DNA of 64,000 nucleotides from VGBO01 sp964453335 (GCA_964453335.1 CAYVOK010000016.1:1-64000); one strand, 5' to 3'; shown: positions 35,876 through 47,142, counted from the stretch's first letter. Made by a program: numbers and translations. The notes: generated by a model from the sequence alone, not told the origin.

Positions 35876-36874
35876 TCAGTCGGCACCCTCGAAGGTGGCG
35901 ACCACGACACCCGCCTCGTCGTACCGCCCGAGGAACCACACCGGGTCGTCGGTCTGCGCGAACGACGACACGCCCACCGCCGGCAGGTGCCCGCCGGCGA
36001 CGGCGTCGATGGCGGCGACGGCACTCACCGCCGTCACGTACCCCGGGTTGTCGGTCGCCGCGTAGACGACCACGTCGCGTTCACCTTCGCGTCGCCCCCA
36101 CACCTCGACCCGCAGCGCTCCCGGGCCCCCATCCGCGTGCGGCGGGCGCAACATCGGCAGCCAGCCGGTGATCCGGTCGCGACGCGTCGCAGCGAGGCGG
36201 GCGGTGATGCGACGGGCGGCGGGGAACGTGCGCTGCAGCAGCAGCGTGTCGACGAGCGCCGCCCGGTAGCAGTCCCGCGCCCCGAACGGTTCCGGGAACC
36301 AGATCAGCTGCCGACCCGACGCCCCGCGTCGGTGCGCCCAGGCGCCGTCGCGCCAGTCCTCGTTGCGGCCGGTGAGCGCCGCGTGGTGCTGCCGGGCGCA
36401 GGCCGGTCCGCCGGTACCCCCGCGCGCGACGTGGATCTCGTCGACCTCGTCGAACAGCACGGCGGCGTGACGGGCGAGCACGCAGCTGAGCCCCGGGCAG
36501 AACCCGGCGCCGACGACGACGGGCCTGCCGTGGGCAACGGCCTCGTCATGCAGTCCGACGAGCTCGCGGACGGCGTCGGGCCGGTCGGCCGTGGTGACGA
36601 CGGTCGCCCCGGCCCGCAGAGCGGTGCGGGCGAGCGCGGGCTGCGTGGCAGCGGGCGTGCACAGCACGACGACATCGGCGGGGAACACGCCACCGAGCGC
36701 CGAGGTGGCCGCGGCGGACCCGCCGACGGCGTCGGCGAGCCGACGGGCGCCGGCGAGGTCACGGCCGGCGACGACGACCGCCTCGCCACCGAGGTGCGCA
36801 GCGAGCCGACGGACCACGTGTCCTGCGACGAGACCCGTGCCGACGACGACGGCCCGCCGACCGTCGCCGCTCAT
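35876..36874 (-). CDS. Saccharopine dehydrogenase-like NAD(P) oxidoreductase
   Basis: 332 aa from the ATG at 36874. N-terminal Rossmann motif VVVGTGLVAGHVVRRL, then AGRDLAGARRLADAV and VVLCTPAATQPALARTAL give the cofactor domain of the saccharopine dehydrogenase-like group; VVGAGFCPGLSCVLAR begins the substrate domain. Role unknown, not clearly lysine metabolism. It overlaps the microprotein upstream by 4 nt (ATGA). Confidence 0.75.
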   Translation of the reverse strand: MSGDGRRAVVVGTGLVAGHVVRRLAAHLGGEAVVVAGRDLAGARRLADAVGGSAAATSALGGVFPADVVVLCTPAATQPALARTALRAGATVVTTADRPDAVRELVGLHDEAVAHGRPVVVGAGFCPGLSCVLARHAAVLFDEVDEIHVARGGTGGPACARQHHAALTGRNEDWRDGAWAHRRGASGRQLIWFPEPFGARDCYRAALVDTLLLQRTFPAARRITARLAATRRDRITGWLPMLRPPHADGGPGALRVEVWGRREGERDVVVYAATDNPGYVTAVSAVAAIDAVAGGHLPAVGVSSFAQTDDPVWFLGRYDEAGVVVATFEGAD

Positions 36875-37011
36875 CGGTACGTGGGCGCGTGCAACGTGCG
36901 CCAGCCGCCTCGGCGTGCCTCGGGTGCGTCGGGCCGACGCAGGCGCATCGCGCCGGCGGTCCCGGCGGCGATCGCGAGTGCGAAGAGGACCCGTCGGACG
37001 ATGAAGATCAT
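36871..37011 (-). CDS. 46-aa single-pass membrane microprotein after tRNA-Ile
   Basis: Begins MIFIVRRVLFALAIAAGT, one membrane segment followed by an Arg-rich tail ending RTLHAPTYR. The ATG lies 5 nt after the 3' end of tRNA-Ile and the stop overlaps the next gene (ATGA). Many actinobacteria carry a small membrane ORF (DLW-39 family) in this gyrA/tRNA-Ile setting; this protein lacks the DLW motif, so I call it a positional counterpart only. Confidence 0.6.
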   Translation of the reverse strand: MIFIVRRVLFALAIAAGTAGAMRLRRPDAPEARRGGWRTLHAPTYR

Positions 37012-37016
37012 CCCGT

Positions 37017-37089
<73 letters not shown>

Positions 37090-37160
37090 GGGAGCCGACA
37101 CTCTACCCGCGGCCTCCGTTCCGGCGTCCAACCCGATGGCGGCCCGGCGGACGATCGAGT

Positions 37161-37631
37161 TCAGCCGACGCCGGGTCCGGGGAGCCGGACGGGGCGGGTG
37201 CTCTCCTCCTCCACGACCGACACCGTGACACCGCCGACGATGTCGCTCACCAGGTTGAACACGAGACCCAGCAGCGACGTGACGACGGTGCCGACCGCAG
37301 TCACCGCGAGGGCTGTGAACACGCCGAATCGGAGGAGGCGCCCGCTGTGGAACTCGAAGGAATCGAGGGCGAACACGTCGGTGAAGAAGGTCTCGATCGT
37401 GCCGACGATCCCGGCGGCGCTGAGGACCACGAACAGCACGGCGGCGGCGAGCAACAGCACGAGCGTGCCGGCGAGGTGGAACAGGAGTGACACCTTGAGC
37501 AACGACCACGGGTCGACGTGGCGGATGGTGCGGCGCACCTTGCGGGCCTGCAGCGACTTCGCGGCGGCGATGTCCCCCTCGTCGAAGGACGACGACGGTG
37601 CCCGGTCCCCCCGCTGCCCCCTGCTCTCCAC
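37161..37631 (-). CDS. DUF3566 transmembrane protein
   Basis: 156 aa from a GTG. A polar N-terminus of about 50 residues, then VRRTIRHVDPWSLLKVSLLF at the first membrane segment (about 55-85), a loop, and a second hydrophobic segment about 110-140 (FGVFTALAVTAVGTVVTSLL), the DUF3566 layout. In actinobacteria the gene follows gyrA; function is unclear. TACACT ends 6 nt before the GTG, overlapping the stop of the TadE-like gene. Confidence 0.85.
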   Translation of the reverse strand: MESRGQRGDRAPSSSFDEGDIAAAKSLQARKVRRTIRHVDPWSLLKVSLLFHLAGTLVLLLAAAVLFVVLSAAGIVGTIETFFTDVFALDSFEFHSGRLLRFGVFTALAVTAVGTVVTSLLGLVFNLVSDIVGGVTVSVVEEESTRPVRLPGPGVG

Positions 37632-37635
37632 GGGG

Positions 37636-37974
37636 TCAGTGTACGGAATCGGTCGGGTCGATCCCGTACCGTTCCGCGGTCGCCACGGCGGTGCTGGTAC
37701 CCCGTCGGACGACGACCTGCACCTGGTCGCCGTGCACTCGGACCTCGACGACGTCGACCCCGTTGGCCGCTGCGATCCGTCGGGCCTCGGCCGGTCCGGC
37801 CGCCGCTCCGGCGAGCGCCGCCGCATCGGCACCGGCTGCGGCGACCGCGGCATCGACGGCATGGCGGCCGATCGTGCCGACCACGGCCGTGACCACGGTC
37901 GCGACCACGAGCCCCGCCGCGACGAGCGGGGTCACCTGGCCGGCGTCACGCCGGTTGCTCGTTGGCCGCCTCAC
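37636..37974 (-). CDS. TadE-like pilus/secretion pseudopilin-type protein
   Basis: 112 aa, GTG start overlapping the gyrA stop (GTGA). RDAGQVTPLVAAGLVVATVV near residue 10 is the membrane start of TadE/Rv3660-neighbour-type proteins, followed by AAAGADAAALAGAAAG, the small-residue repeat in these proteins, then a short beta-rich domain. Such genes normally sit in tad pilus loci. Coupling to gyrA is unusual and I have no function for it. Confidence 0.7.
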   Translation of the reverse strand: MRRPTSNRRDAGQVTPLVAAGLVVATVVTAVVGTIGRHAVDAAVAAAGADAAALAGAAAGPAEARRIAAANGVDVVEVRVHGDQVQVVVRRGTSTAVATAERYGIDPTDSVH

Positions 37975-40511
37975 GCAGGGGGTGCGTCGGAGGACGGTGA
38001 CCCCTCGGTCACCGTGTCGGCCTCCTCGGGGGACGACTCGTCGTCCCGTGGAACGGTGGCCACGGCGGCCACCACCTCGTCGCCGGACACGTGCATGACC
38101 CGCACGCCCGTCGCGTCGCGTCCCTGCCGCGAGATCTCCCGGACCGGGGTGCGGATGAGCACGCCGCTCGAGGAGACGAGCAGGACGTCGTCGTCGTCAC
38201 CGACCAGCAGGGCTGCGACGACGCTGCCCTTGCGTTCGATCGTCCGGATCCCCCGAATGCCCTGCCCGCCACGGTGCCGCAGCGGGAACGCCGTCGGCTC
38301 GGTCCGCTTGCCGAAGCCGCCGTCGGTGACGAGCAGGAGATCGGCACCCGGGCGGATCACGTCACAGGACACGACCTCGTCGCCGCCGACCATCCGCATG
38401 CCGTGGACGCCGCCGGCGACACGACCCTGGTCACGGACCTCGTCCTCGCTGAAGCGGATCGTCTGGCCGGACTTCGCGACCATGACGACCTCGTCGCCGC
38501 CGTTCGTCGGGATGACGCGCACCAGTTCGTCGCCGTCCCGCAGGTTGATGGCGATGATCCCGCCCCGCAGCTTCGTGTCGTACGCGAGGAACTTGGTCTT
38601 CTTCACGATGCCGCGGCGGGTGGCGAACAGCAGGTACCGGTTCGTCTCGTAGTCGCGCGTGTCGATGACGGCCTGCACGGTCTCGCCGGGGCGGAGGTCG
38701 AGCAGGTTCACGATCGGGAGGCCCTTCGCCCCGCGCTCGCGCACCGGCACCTCGTGGGCCCGCAAGCGGTAGACGCGCCCGATGTTCGTGAAGAACAGCA
38801 GGTAGGCGTGCGCCGTCGTGTGCAGCACCCGGGTGACGAAGTCGTCCTCGCGGAGGCCTGCACCGGTGACGCCTCGTCCGCCGCGTCCCTGGGTGCGGAA
38901 CGCCGTGGCGTCGACCGCCTTCAGGTAGCCGGCCGCCGTCATCGTGACGACGAGCTCCTTGTCGTCGACGAGGTCCTCGATCGCGAGCTCACCCCGGTCG
39001 GCGGTGAGCAGCGCCTTCCGTGGCGTGGCGAAGTCGGCCCGGACAGCGGCGAGCTCCTCCTTGATGACCGACCGCTTGCGCCCCTCGTCCGCGAGGATCG
39101 CCTCGAGATCGGCGATGGTCGTGCGCAGTTCGGCGTGTTCGGTCTCGAGCTCGACCCGGCCGAGTCGGGTGAGTTGGCCGAGCGTCATCCGCAGAATGTC
39201 CTCGGTCTGCTCCTCGGAGAACGAGAACGGTTCGCCCATGAGCCCGGCCCGGGCGGCGTCACGGTCCTCCGACGCCCGCACGAGGGCGATGATGTCGTCG
39301 AGCACGTCGAGCGCACGCAACCGGCCCTCGACGATGTGCGCCCTCCGCCGGGCCCGGTCGAGCCGGTACTCGCTCCGGCGGGTGATCACGTCGAGCTGGT
39401 GGCCGACGTACGCGTTGAGCATCTGCGCCAGGTCGAGGGTGCGGGGCACCCCGTCGACGAGGGCGACCATGTTCATGCCGAAGCTCGTCTGCAGCGGGGT
39501 GAGCCGGTACAGGTTGTTCAGCACGACGTTCGCGTTGGCGTCGCGCTTCAGCTCGATGACGAGGCGGGTGTCCTCACCGGAGGACTCGTCGTTCACGTCG
39601 CGGATCCCGTCGAGCTCCTTCGTGTCGACGAGTTCCTTGATCCGGGCGGCGATCGACCCGGCCGACGTCTGGTACGGGAGGGCCGTCACGGTGATCTGCA
39701 GCCCGCGCCGGGTCTCCTCGATCTCGGCCGCGGCGCGCATGCGCACCGATCCGCGTCCGGTGCGGTAGGCCTCGACGATCCCGGCGCGGCCCATGATGAA
39801 CCCGCCGGTGGGGAAGTCGGGGCCGCGGACGAACTGCATGAGGTCGTCCGGTGTGGCGGCGGGGTTGTCGATCAGGTGGACGGTGGCGTCGATGACTTCG
39901 CCGAGGTTGTGCGGCGGGATGCTCGTCGCCATGCCGACGGCGATGCCCTGACTGCCGTTGACCAGCAGGTTCGGGAACCGGGCGGGCAGAACGGTCGGTT
40001 CGTTGCTCGTGCCGTCGTAGTTCGCGACGAGGTCGACGGTGTTCTCGTCGATGCCGTCGAGCATCCGCATGGCGAGCTGGCCGAGGCGGGACTCGGTGTA
40101 CCGCTCGGCTGCCGCCCCGAACTCGGGGGAGCCGTAGTTCCCGTGGAAGTCGATGAGGGGGTCACGCAGCGAGAACGGCTGGGCCATGCGCACGAGCGCG
40201 TCGTAGATCGCGCTGTTGCCGTGCGGGTGGTACTTCGCCATCACGTCACCGGTGACACGGGCGCACTTCACGTGTGCCCGGTCGGGGCGGAACCCCTGGT
40301 CGTACATCGACCAGAGGATGCGCCGGTGCACGGGCTTCAGGCCGTCGCGTGCGTCGGGGAGAGCGCGGGCCATGATGACCGACATCGCGTACTCCAGGAA
40401 CGAGCGCTCCATCTCGTCCTGGATCTCGACCACCTGGACGGAGTTCCGTTCGGTGTCCTCGCCGTCGTCACCTGGTGTCGGGTTCTGGTCGTCTGCTCCG
40501 GTGTCGCTCAT
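37971..40511 (-). CDS. gyrA: DNA gyrase subunit A
   Basis: 846 aa. Cleaves and religates DNA to introduce negative supercoils. Catalytic Tyr in AAERYTESRLG near residue 139; quinolone region reads YHPHGNSAIYDALVRMAQPF with Asn99 where E. coli GyrA has Asp82, while Ser100 (S83) and Asp104 (D87) are kept. The C-terminal wrapping domain carries a GyrA box as QGRGGRG near 563 instead of the usual QRRGGRG. An acidic tail of about 30 residues follows. Starts 3 nt after the gyrB stop. Confidence 0.97.
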   Translation of the reverse strand: MSDTGADDQNPTPGDDGEDTERNSVQVVEIQDEMERSFLEYAMSVIMARALPDARDGLKPVHRRILWSMYDQGFRPDRAHVKCARVTGDVMAKYHPHGNSAIYDALVRMAQPFSLRDPLIDFHGNYGSPEFGAAAERYTESRLGQLAMRMLDGIDENTVDLVANYDGTSNEPTVLPARFPNLLVNGSQGIAVGMATSIPPHNLGEVIDATVHLIDNPAATPDDLMQFVRGPDFPTGGFIMGRAGIVEAYRTGRGSVRMRAAAEIEETRRGLQITVTALPYQTSAGSIAARIKELVDTKELDGIRDVNDESSGEDTRLVIELKRDANANVVLNNLYRLTPLQTSFGMNMVALVDGVPRTLDLAQMLNAYVGHQLDVITRRSEYRLDRARRRAHIVEGRLRALDVLDDIIALVRASEDRDAARAGLMGEPFSFSEEQTEDILRMTLGQLTRLGRVELETEHAELRTTIADLEAILADEGRKRSVIKEELAAVRADFATPRKALLTADRGELAIEDLVDDKELVVTMTAAGYLKAVDATAFRTQGRGGRGVTGAGLREDDFVTRVLHTTAHAYLLFFTNIGRVYRLRAHEVPVRERGAKGLPIVNLLDLRPGETVQAVIDTRDYETNRYLLFATRRGIVKKTKFLAYDTKLRGGIIAINLRDGDELVRVIPTNGGDEVVMVAKSGQTIRFSEDEVRDQGRVAGGVHGMRMVGGDEVVSCDVIRPGADLLLVTDGGFGKRTEPTAFPLRHRGGQGIRGIRTIERKGSVVAALLVGDDDDVLLVSSSGVLIRTPVREISRQGRDATGVRVMHVSGDEVVAAVATVPRDDESSPEEADTVTEGSPSSDAPPA

Positions 40512-40514
40512 CGA

Positions 40515-42434
<1,920 letters not shown>

Positions 42435-42547
42435 ACAGCTTCCCTCACTCGACGATCGGCCGGAGGGCCGACGGGCGTCGTCGCGGGCGTGCGACAGCGG
42501 AGTGATTCTACCCGCCGGTGGGACAGCGGACGCGCACGCTCGACGGG

Positions 42548-42937
42548 TCAGGGACGGGGGACGACACGGACGACGAGCCGGTCGAGCCGGACGCCTCCCG
42601 CGGCGGCCAACTGGTCGAGGATCTTGCGCTCCAACCAGCGGATCTGGCTGGCCCAGGCGGTGTCGTCGACGGCGACGGTGAGGGTCCCGGCCTCGAGCGA
42701 CGTGGGGCGTGCGTGCGCGGCGATCGCCTCGCCGACGATCTCCGCCCAGCGGGCGAGGACCCCGACCTCGGACGCGCCGTCGGCCCAGCCGAGGCTGCGG
42801 ACCAGCCGGTCGAGCCCGGCATCGATCCGGACCGCCCGCAACGGTGCGGTGACGGGGTCGGCGGTGACGTCGGGACGATTCGCCGTCCACCGTCTGACCT
42901 GCGCATCGGGAGTGTCGGGAGTGTCGGAATCGGTCAC
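42548..42937 (-). CDS. DciA/DUF721 family helicase-operator protein
   Basis: 129 aa. DUF721 domain: VLARWAEIVGEAIAAHARPT, then GTLTVAVDDTAWASQIRWLE and ILDQLAAAGG. DciA loads the replicative helicase DnaB in bacteria that lack DnaC, and actinobacteria normally have it between recF and gyrB, as here. GTG start overlaps the recF stop (GTGA). Confidence 0.9.
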   Translation of the reverse strand: MTDSDTPDTPDAQVRRWTANRPDVTADPVTAPLRAVRIDAGLDRLVRSLGWADGASEVGVLARWAEIVGEAIAAHARPTSLEAGTLTVAVDDTAWASQIRWLERKILDQLAAAGGVRLDRLVVRVVPRP

Positions 42938-44019
42938 GACAGCTCCGTCAGGGTCCCGCCGCGCACCTCGTAGGTACGTTCGGCGACCGCCCCGGGAGGG
43001 AGGCCCTCGGCGGTGGTCAGCACGGTCTGGCCGGCCGGGAGGATCTCGACGAGTGCAGCCGCCCGGCGCGGGTCGAGCTCGGAGAACACGTCGTCGAGCA
43101 GGAGCACCGGCGGTCGGCCGACTCGTTCGGTGACGAGGCGGTGCACGGCGAGTTTCAGCGCGAGCGCGAGGCTGCGCTGCTCACCCTGGGAGGCGTGGGT
43201 CCGGCCGATCCGGCCGTCGAGCAGCACGTCGAGGTCGTCGCGGTGCGGCCCGACGGTTGTGGTGCCCCGTCGCACGTCGTCGCGGCGGGCCTCGCCGAGC
43301 CGCTGGGCGAGGGTTCCCGGGTCGACGGACGGCCGGTAGCAGGGTGCGACGCGGCCGGTCGTCGGCGCAAGCCCGAGATACGCGGCCTCGACGGGGTGCG
43401 CGAGCTCGGCGACGAGATGCGTCCGGGCCGAGATGATCCGCTCACCCGCCTCGACGAGGCGTTCGTCCCACACGTCGAGGGTGATCGCATCGTCCGCCGA
43501 CAGCCGTCCGCCGAGCTGGCGGAGGAGGGCGTTGCGTTGGCGGAGGACGCGGTCGTAGGTACCGGCGACCGTGTCGTGACGCGGGTCGAGGGCGATCAGC
43601 GCGTCGTCGAGGAGCTCCCGGCGGAGCTGGGGGCCGGCCTTGACCACCGCGAGGTCCTCGGGGGTGAAGACCGTGGTCCGCAGCACACCGACGAGATCAC
43701 GGGCCCGGCCGAGGCGCCGACGGTCGACCTGCACCCGGTTCCGTCCGCTGACGGCGAGTTCCGCCTCGACGAGCACCTCACGGCCGTCGGGTCGGTGCCC
43801 CTCGGCGCGGATGACACCGACGTCGGAACCGGTCCGGACGATGACGTCGGGGCCGGCGCCTCGGAACGACCGCAGGTTCGCCAACCATCCGATCGCCTCG
43901 AGGACGTTCGTCTTGCCCTGCCCGTTCGGCCCGACGAGGACGGTCAGACCGCCCGCGAAGTCGAGGACGGTCGACCCATGGTTCCGGATGTCCCGCAGGT
44001 GCAGCCGGTCGAGGTGCAC
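42934..44019 (-). CDS. recF: DNA replication/repair protein RecF
   Basis: 361 aa SMC-like ATPase that loads RecA at gaps. Walker A GPNGQGKTN near residue 30, ABC-type signature SQGEQRSLALALK near 283, Walker B PVLLLDDVFSELD near 308. GTG start 25 nt after the dnaN stop. Typical length. Confidence 0.95.
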   Translation of the reverse strand: MHLDRLHLRDIRNHGSTVLDFAGGLTVLVGPNGQGKTNVLEAIGWLANLRSFRGAGPDVIVRTGSDVGVIRAEGHRPDGREVLVEAELAVSGRNRVQVDRRRLGRARDLVGVLRTTVFTPEDLAVVKAGPQLRRELLDDALIALDPRHDTVAGTYDRVLRQRNALLRQLGGRLSADDAITLDVWDERLVEAGERIISARTHLVAELAHPVEAAYLGLAPTTGRVAPCYRPSVDPGTLAQRLGEARRDDVRRGTTTVGPHRDDLDVLLDGRIGRTHASQGEQRSLALALKLAVHRLVTERVGRPPVLLLDDVFSELDPRRAAALVEILPAGQTVLTTAEGLPPGAVAERTYEVRGGTLTELS

Positions 44020-44044
44020 GATGGCTGCTCGGCTCCGGCCGGGA

Positions 44045-45139
44045 TCAGGAGACCCGTACCGGCATGAGCAGGTACAGGAAGTCCGGCGTCTCGGTACCGC
44101 GGAGGACGGCGGGGTTCCGGGCGTCGAGCGTGTCGAGGGCCACCTCGTCGTCGCCGATCACCTCGAGACCGTCCACGAGGTACTCGGGGTTGAACGCGAT
44201 CGTGAGTTCCTCCCCGTCGTAGGAGGCGTCGACCGTCTCGTGCGCCTGACCGACGTCCTGGGTGATCGCGAGCAGATCGAGTCCCTGCGCGGTCTGCAGC
44301 AACCGGATCGGGGTCGCCTCACGAGCCATGAGACGGACCCGGCGCACGGCGTCGAGCAGTGCTTCCCGGTTCACGACGAGCCGGTTCGGGTGCGACTGGG
44401 GGATGAGACCGCGATAGTTCGGGAAGTCCCCGGGGATGAGGCGTGTCACGAGTCGGCTGCGGCCGACGCTGAACGCTGCCTCGTTCTGGCCGAGTTGCAG
44501 CACGACCGTGGTCGCCGAACCCAGCAACCGTCGCAGTTCGTTCAGCGCCCGGGACGGCAGGAGCACGGCCTGGCCCTCCTGCAGCACCGACTGGCCGCGC
44601 ACGTCACGCCGGGCGAGGCGGTACGAGTCGGTTGCGACGAGACGGAGGTCGCCGTCCTCGGCGGTGAAGAGCACGCCCGTGAGGATCGGCCGCGAGTCGT
44701 CGGTGCTGGCCGCGGGCACGACCTGGCGGAGTGCGGCGTCGAGCGCCTGCGCGTCGACTTCGACCTGTTCGCCCACGGCGACAGTCGGACGGGGGAACTC
44801 GTCGGGCGGGATGATCCGCACGGCGAACTGGCTTCGCCCGGCGCTGACCTGGGCGGTCTCAGCATCGATCTCGACGGTGACGGCACCCGGTTCGAGTGAG
44901 CGGACGATCTCGGCGAACAACCGGGACGGCACGACAGCGACCCCGTCCTCGGAACCACCGACGGTCACCTCCATCGAGATGCCCAGTTCGTTGTCGGTAC
45001 CGAGCAGGAGGAGTTCGTCGCCGGTGAGCTCGAGGCGGACGCCGGAAAGGACCTGCAACGAGCCGGCGCGTGTGCTCACCGCACGTCCCACGACGGAGAG
45101 GGCCTCGAACAGGACGTCACGTTCGCATCGGAACCTCAT
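44045..45139 (-). CDS. dnaN: DNA polymerase III sliding clamp (beta)
   Basis: 364 aa. Three clamp domains; MRFRCERDVLFEALSVVGRA opens domain 1 and LLMPVRVS is the C-terminal clamp tail near the ligand-binding pocket. ATG preceded by AAGGGA 5 nt upstream. Separated from dnaA by the 244-bp oriC candidate. Confidence 0.96.
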   Translation of the reverse strand: MRFRCERDVLFEALSVVGRAVSTRAGSLQVLSGVRLELTGDELLLLGTDNELGISMEVTVGGSEDGVAVVPSRLFAEIVRSLEPGAVTVEIDAETAQVSAGRSQFAVRIIPPDEFPRPTVAVGEQVEVDAQALDAALRQVVPAASTDDSRPILTGVLFTAEDGDLRLVATDSYRLARRDVRGQSVLQEGQAVLLPSRALNELRRLLGSATTVVLQLGQNEAAFSVGRSRLVTRLIPGDFPNYRGLIPQSHPNRLVVNREALLDAVRRVRLMAREATPIRLLQTAQGLDLLAITQDVGQAHETVDASYDGEELTIAFNPEYLVDGLEVIGDDEVALDTLDARNPAVLRGTETPDFLYLLMPVRVS

Positions 45140-45383
45140 GTCGTTCCCTTCGTGTGGGTGTTCAAGAACCGCGGTAGTAGTGATAACGCTGTGGATTGTG
45201 GACAACCGGACGGAACTCCACGTCGGAGGCGGTTTCGTCGTCCCACCGTTGTCCACCGTCGTCCCCCGGACGAGGGTCGTCGCGCGGGTGTTCGGTGGAG
45301 AGCGGCGTCGTCGTCCACAACTGCGGGGAGCCTATCCACCGGCACCGCGCGCACTCGTCCACAGGCGGAACGGCCCCGGTTCC
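45140..45383. other. Probable replication origin (oriC), dnaA-dnaN intergenic
   Basis: 244 bp with no gene. Contains TGTGGACAA at 45197-45205 (perfect TTGTCCACA box on the minus strand), TTGTCCACC at 45249-45257, TCGTCCACA at 45311-45319 and 45355-45363, and CTATCCACC at 45332-45340. The stretch around 45177-45205 (AGTAGTGATAACGCTGTGG) is the most A+T-rich here and could be an unwinding element. Position and box cluster match known actinobacterial origins. Confidence 0.8.
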
Positions 45384-46769
45384 TCACGTCGTCGTGCCGT
45401 TCTTGAGAAGGGTGATGAGCTCGGTGACCTGGTCGTAGATCTGCCGGCGCTCGTTCATCAGCGCCCCGATCTTGTCGACGGCGTGGATGACGGTCGTGTG
45501 GTCCCGGCCGCCGAATTCACGGGCGATCGCGGGATACGAGAGATCGGTGAGCTCGCGCATCACGTACATGGCGACCTGGCGGGCGGTGACGAGGGGTCGA
45601 CGGCGGCTCTTGCCGATCAGCTCGTCGAGCTCGAACCCGTACTTCTTCGACGTGACCTCGAGGATCAATGTCGTGGTGATGCGTCGGGGTTCGTTGTCGC
45701 GCAGGCTGTCGGCGAGGACGTGCTGGGCGAGGTCGACGGTGGCCGGCTCGCCGTTCAGCGATGCGTACGCGGAGACACGGATGAACGCACCTTCGAGTTC
45801 ACGGATGTTGTTCGTGATGTTCGTGGCGATGAACTCGAGCACGTCCGATGACATCTTCCCGCCGGCCTTCTTGCGCAGGATCGCGAGGCGCGTCTCGACG
45901 TCGGGCGGCTGGATGTCGGTGATGAGCCCCATCTTGAAGCGGCTGCGGAGCCGTTCCTCGAGCGTGGAGATCGCGTCGGGCGGTCGGTCGGACGACAGGA
46001 CGATCTGCTTGTTCGCCTCGTAGAGCTCGTTGAAGGTGTGGAAGAACTCCTCCTGGAGTCCTTCCTTGCCCTCCATGAACTGGATGTCGTCGACGAGGAG
46101 CAGGTCCTGGCCGCGGTAGCGACGCTTGAACGCGGCGGATGTCGAGTTCCGGATCGAGTCGACGAACTCGTTGAGGAACGTCTCGGTCGACACGTACCGG
46201 ATCGTGTACGTCGGGTAGGTGGCCCGCACGTAGTTGGCGATCGCCTGGAGCAGGTGGGTCTTGCCGAGTCCGGCGCCGCCGTAGATGAAGAGCGGGTTGT
46301 ACGAGGTTCCGGGCCGTTCGGCGACCGACAGCGCAGCGGCGTGGGCGAAGCGGTTCGACGCGCCGATGACGAAGCTCTCGAATGTGTACTTGAACCCGTC
46401 GGGCGCACCGTTCGCCTGTGGACGATGGTCCTCGACGTCGCTCGGTGCGGCTTCTTGGCGTCCTCCGACCGAGCGCGGGTCGACGATCGGTTCGTCCTCG
46501 ACGGCGTCGGGCATCGTCGAGGCGACCACGTCGACGGTCACGACGATGTCGGGCCAGCCGGCCGTGGTGAGCGCGTCGGTGACGAGGGAGTGGAATCTTC
46601 CGTCGAAACGCTCCTTGACCAGCGTGTTCGGTACACCGAGACGGAGGACGGAGCGGTCGAGGTCGAGCGCCTCGACGCGGCTGAAGGTGCTCTGCCAGAC
46701 GGCGTCGGAAACCTCGACGCGCAGGGCTTCGGCACAGTCCTGCCACATCTTCCGTGCGTCGATGTCCAA
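45384..46769 (-). CDS. dnaA: Chromosomal replication initiator DnaA
   Basis: 461 aa. N-terminal DnaB-binding domain, a variable linker (about 85-130), AAA+ core with GGAGLGKTH, LLLVDDIQF and the sensor motifs, and C-terminal box-binding helix-turn-helix with GGRDHTTVIHAVDK. I use a TTG start at 46769 (DIDARKMWQDCAEALR follows) because GAGGAA sits 6 nt upstream; the ATG at codon 8 is an alternative. DnaA boxes upstream suggest autoregulation. Confidence 0.95.
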   Translation of the reverse strand: MDIDARKMWQDCAEALRVEVSDAVWQSTFSRVEALDLDRSVLRLGVPNTLVKERFDGRFHSLVTDALTTAGWPDIVVTVDVVASTMPDAVEDEPIVDPRSVGGRQEAAPSDVEDHRPQANGAPDGFKYTFESFVIGASNRFAHAAALSVAERPGTSYNPLFIYGGAGLGKTHLLQAIANYVRATYPTYTIRYVSTETFLNEFVDSIRNSTSAAFKRRYRGQDLLLVDDIQFMEGKEGLQEEFFHTFNELYEANKQIVLSSDRPPDAISTLEERLRSRFKMGLITDIQPPDVETRLAILRKKAGGKMSSDVLEFIATNITNNIRELEGAFIRVSAYASLNGEPATVDLAQHVLADSLRDNEPRRITTTLILEVTSKKYGFELDELIGKSRRRPLVTARQVAMYVMRELTDLSYPAIAREFGGRDHTTVIHAVDKIGALMNERRQIYDQVTELITLLKNGTTT

Positions 46770-47142
46770 CGGGATTCCTCGTAGATCCGGAGCGGTCCGG
46801 TCGATCCACAGCCCAGTCCACACCTGTGGACAACGAACCGTGCGGCAGGTGGCCGCAGCGGGACGCCATCGATCGGGGAGGACGGGCAGGAATATCCGGA
46901 ACCGTGGGAGCCGCGACGGTAGCAGCGGTCCGGCCGACGTGCACGGGCGTGGCCGAGGCGAGGTTGTCATCCTCCCGACCCACCCCGTAGGCTGTCGGGT
47001 CGTTCGACGGGCCCGGTTTGACGGGTCCGTCCCGAGGATCACGTCGACGCTCGACTTCGGCCACGTCGGTCCCCTGGAGGGGCCCCGGCGGCGGCACCAC
47101 CCCTGTCGGGGTGAGGGCGTCCGACGGTCGAAGAGGACCGCC
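46770..47142. promoter_or_regulatory. dnaA-rpmH divergent region with DnaA boxes
   Basis: 373 bp without a gene. On the dnaA side are CGATCCACA (46802-46810), CAGTCCACA (46814-46822) and a perfect box TGTGGACAA (46825-46833), fitting DnaA self-control. On the rpmH side TTGTCA (46964-46969) and TAGGCT (46988-46993), 18 nt apart, form a good SigA-type promoter. The rpmH leader then has two small hairpins (47071-47082; 47098-47113). Confidence 0.6.
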
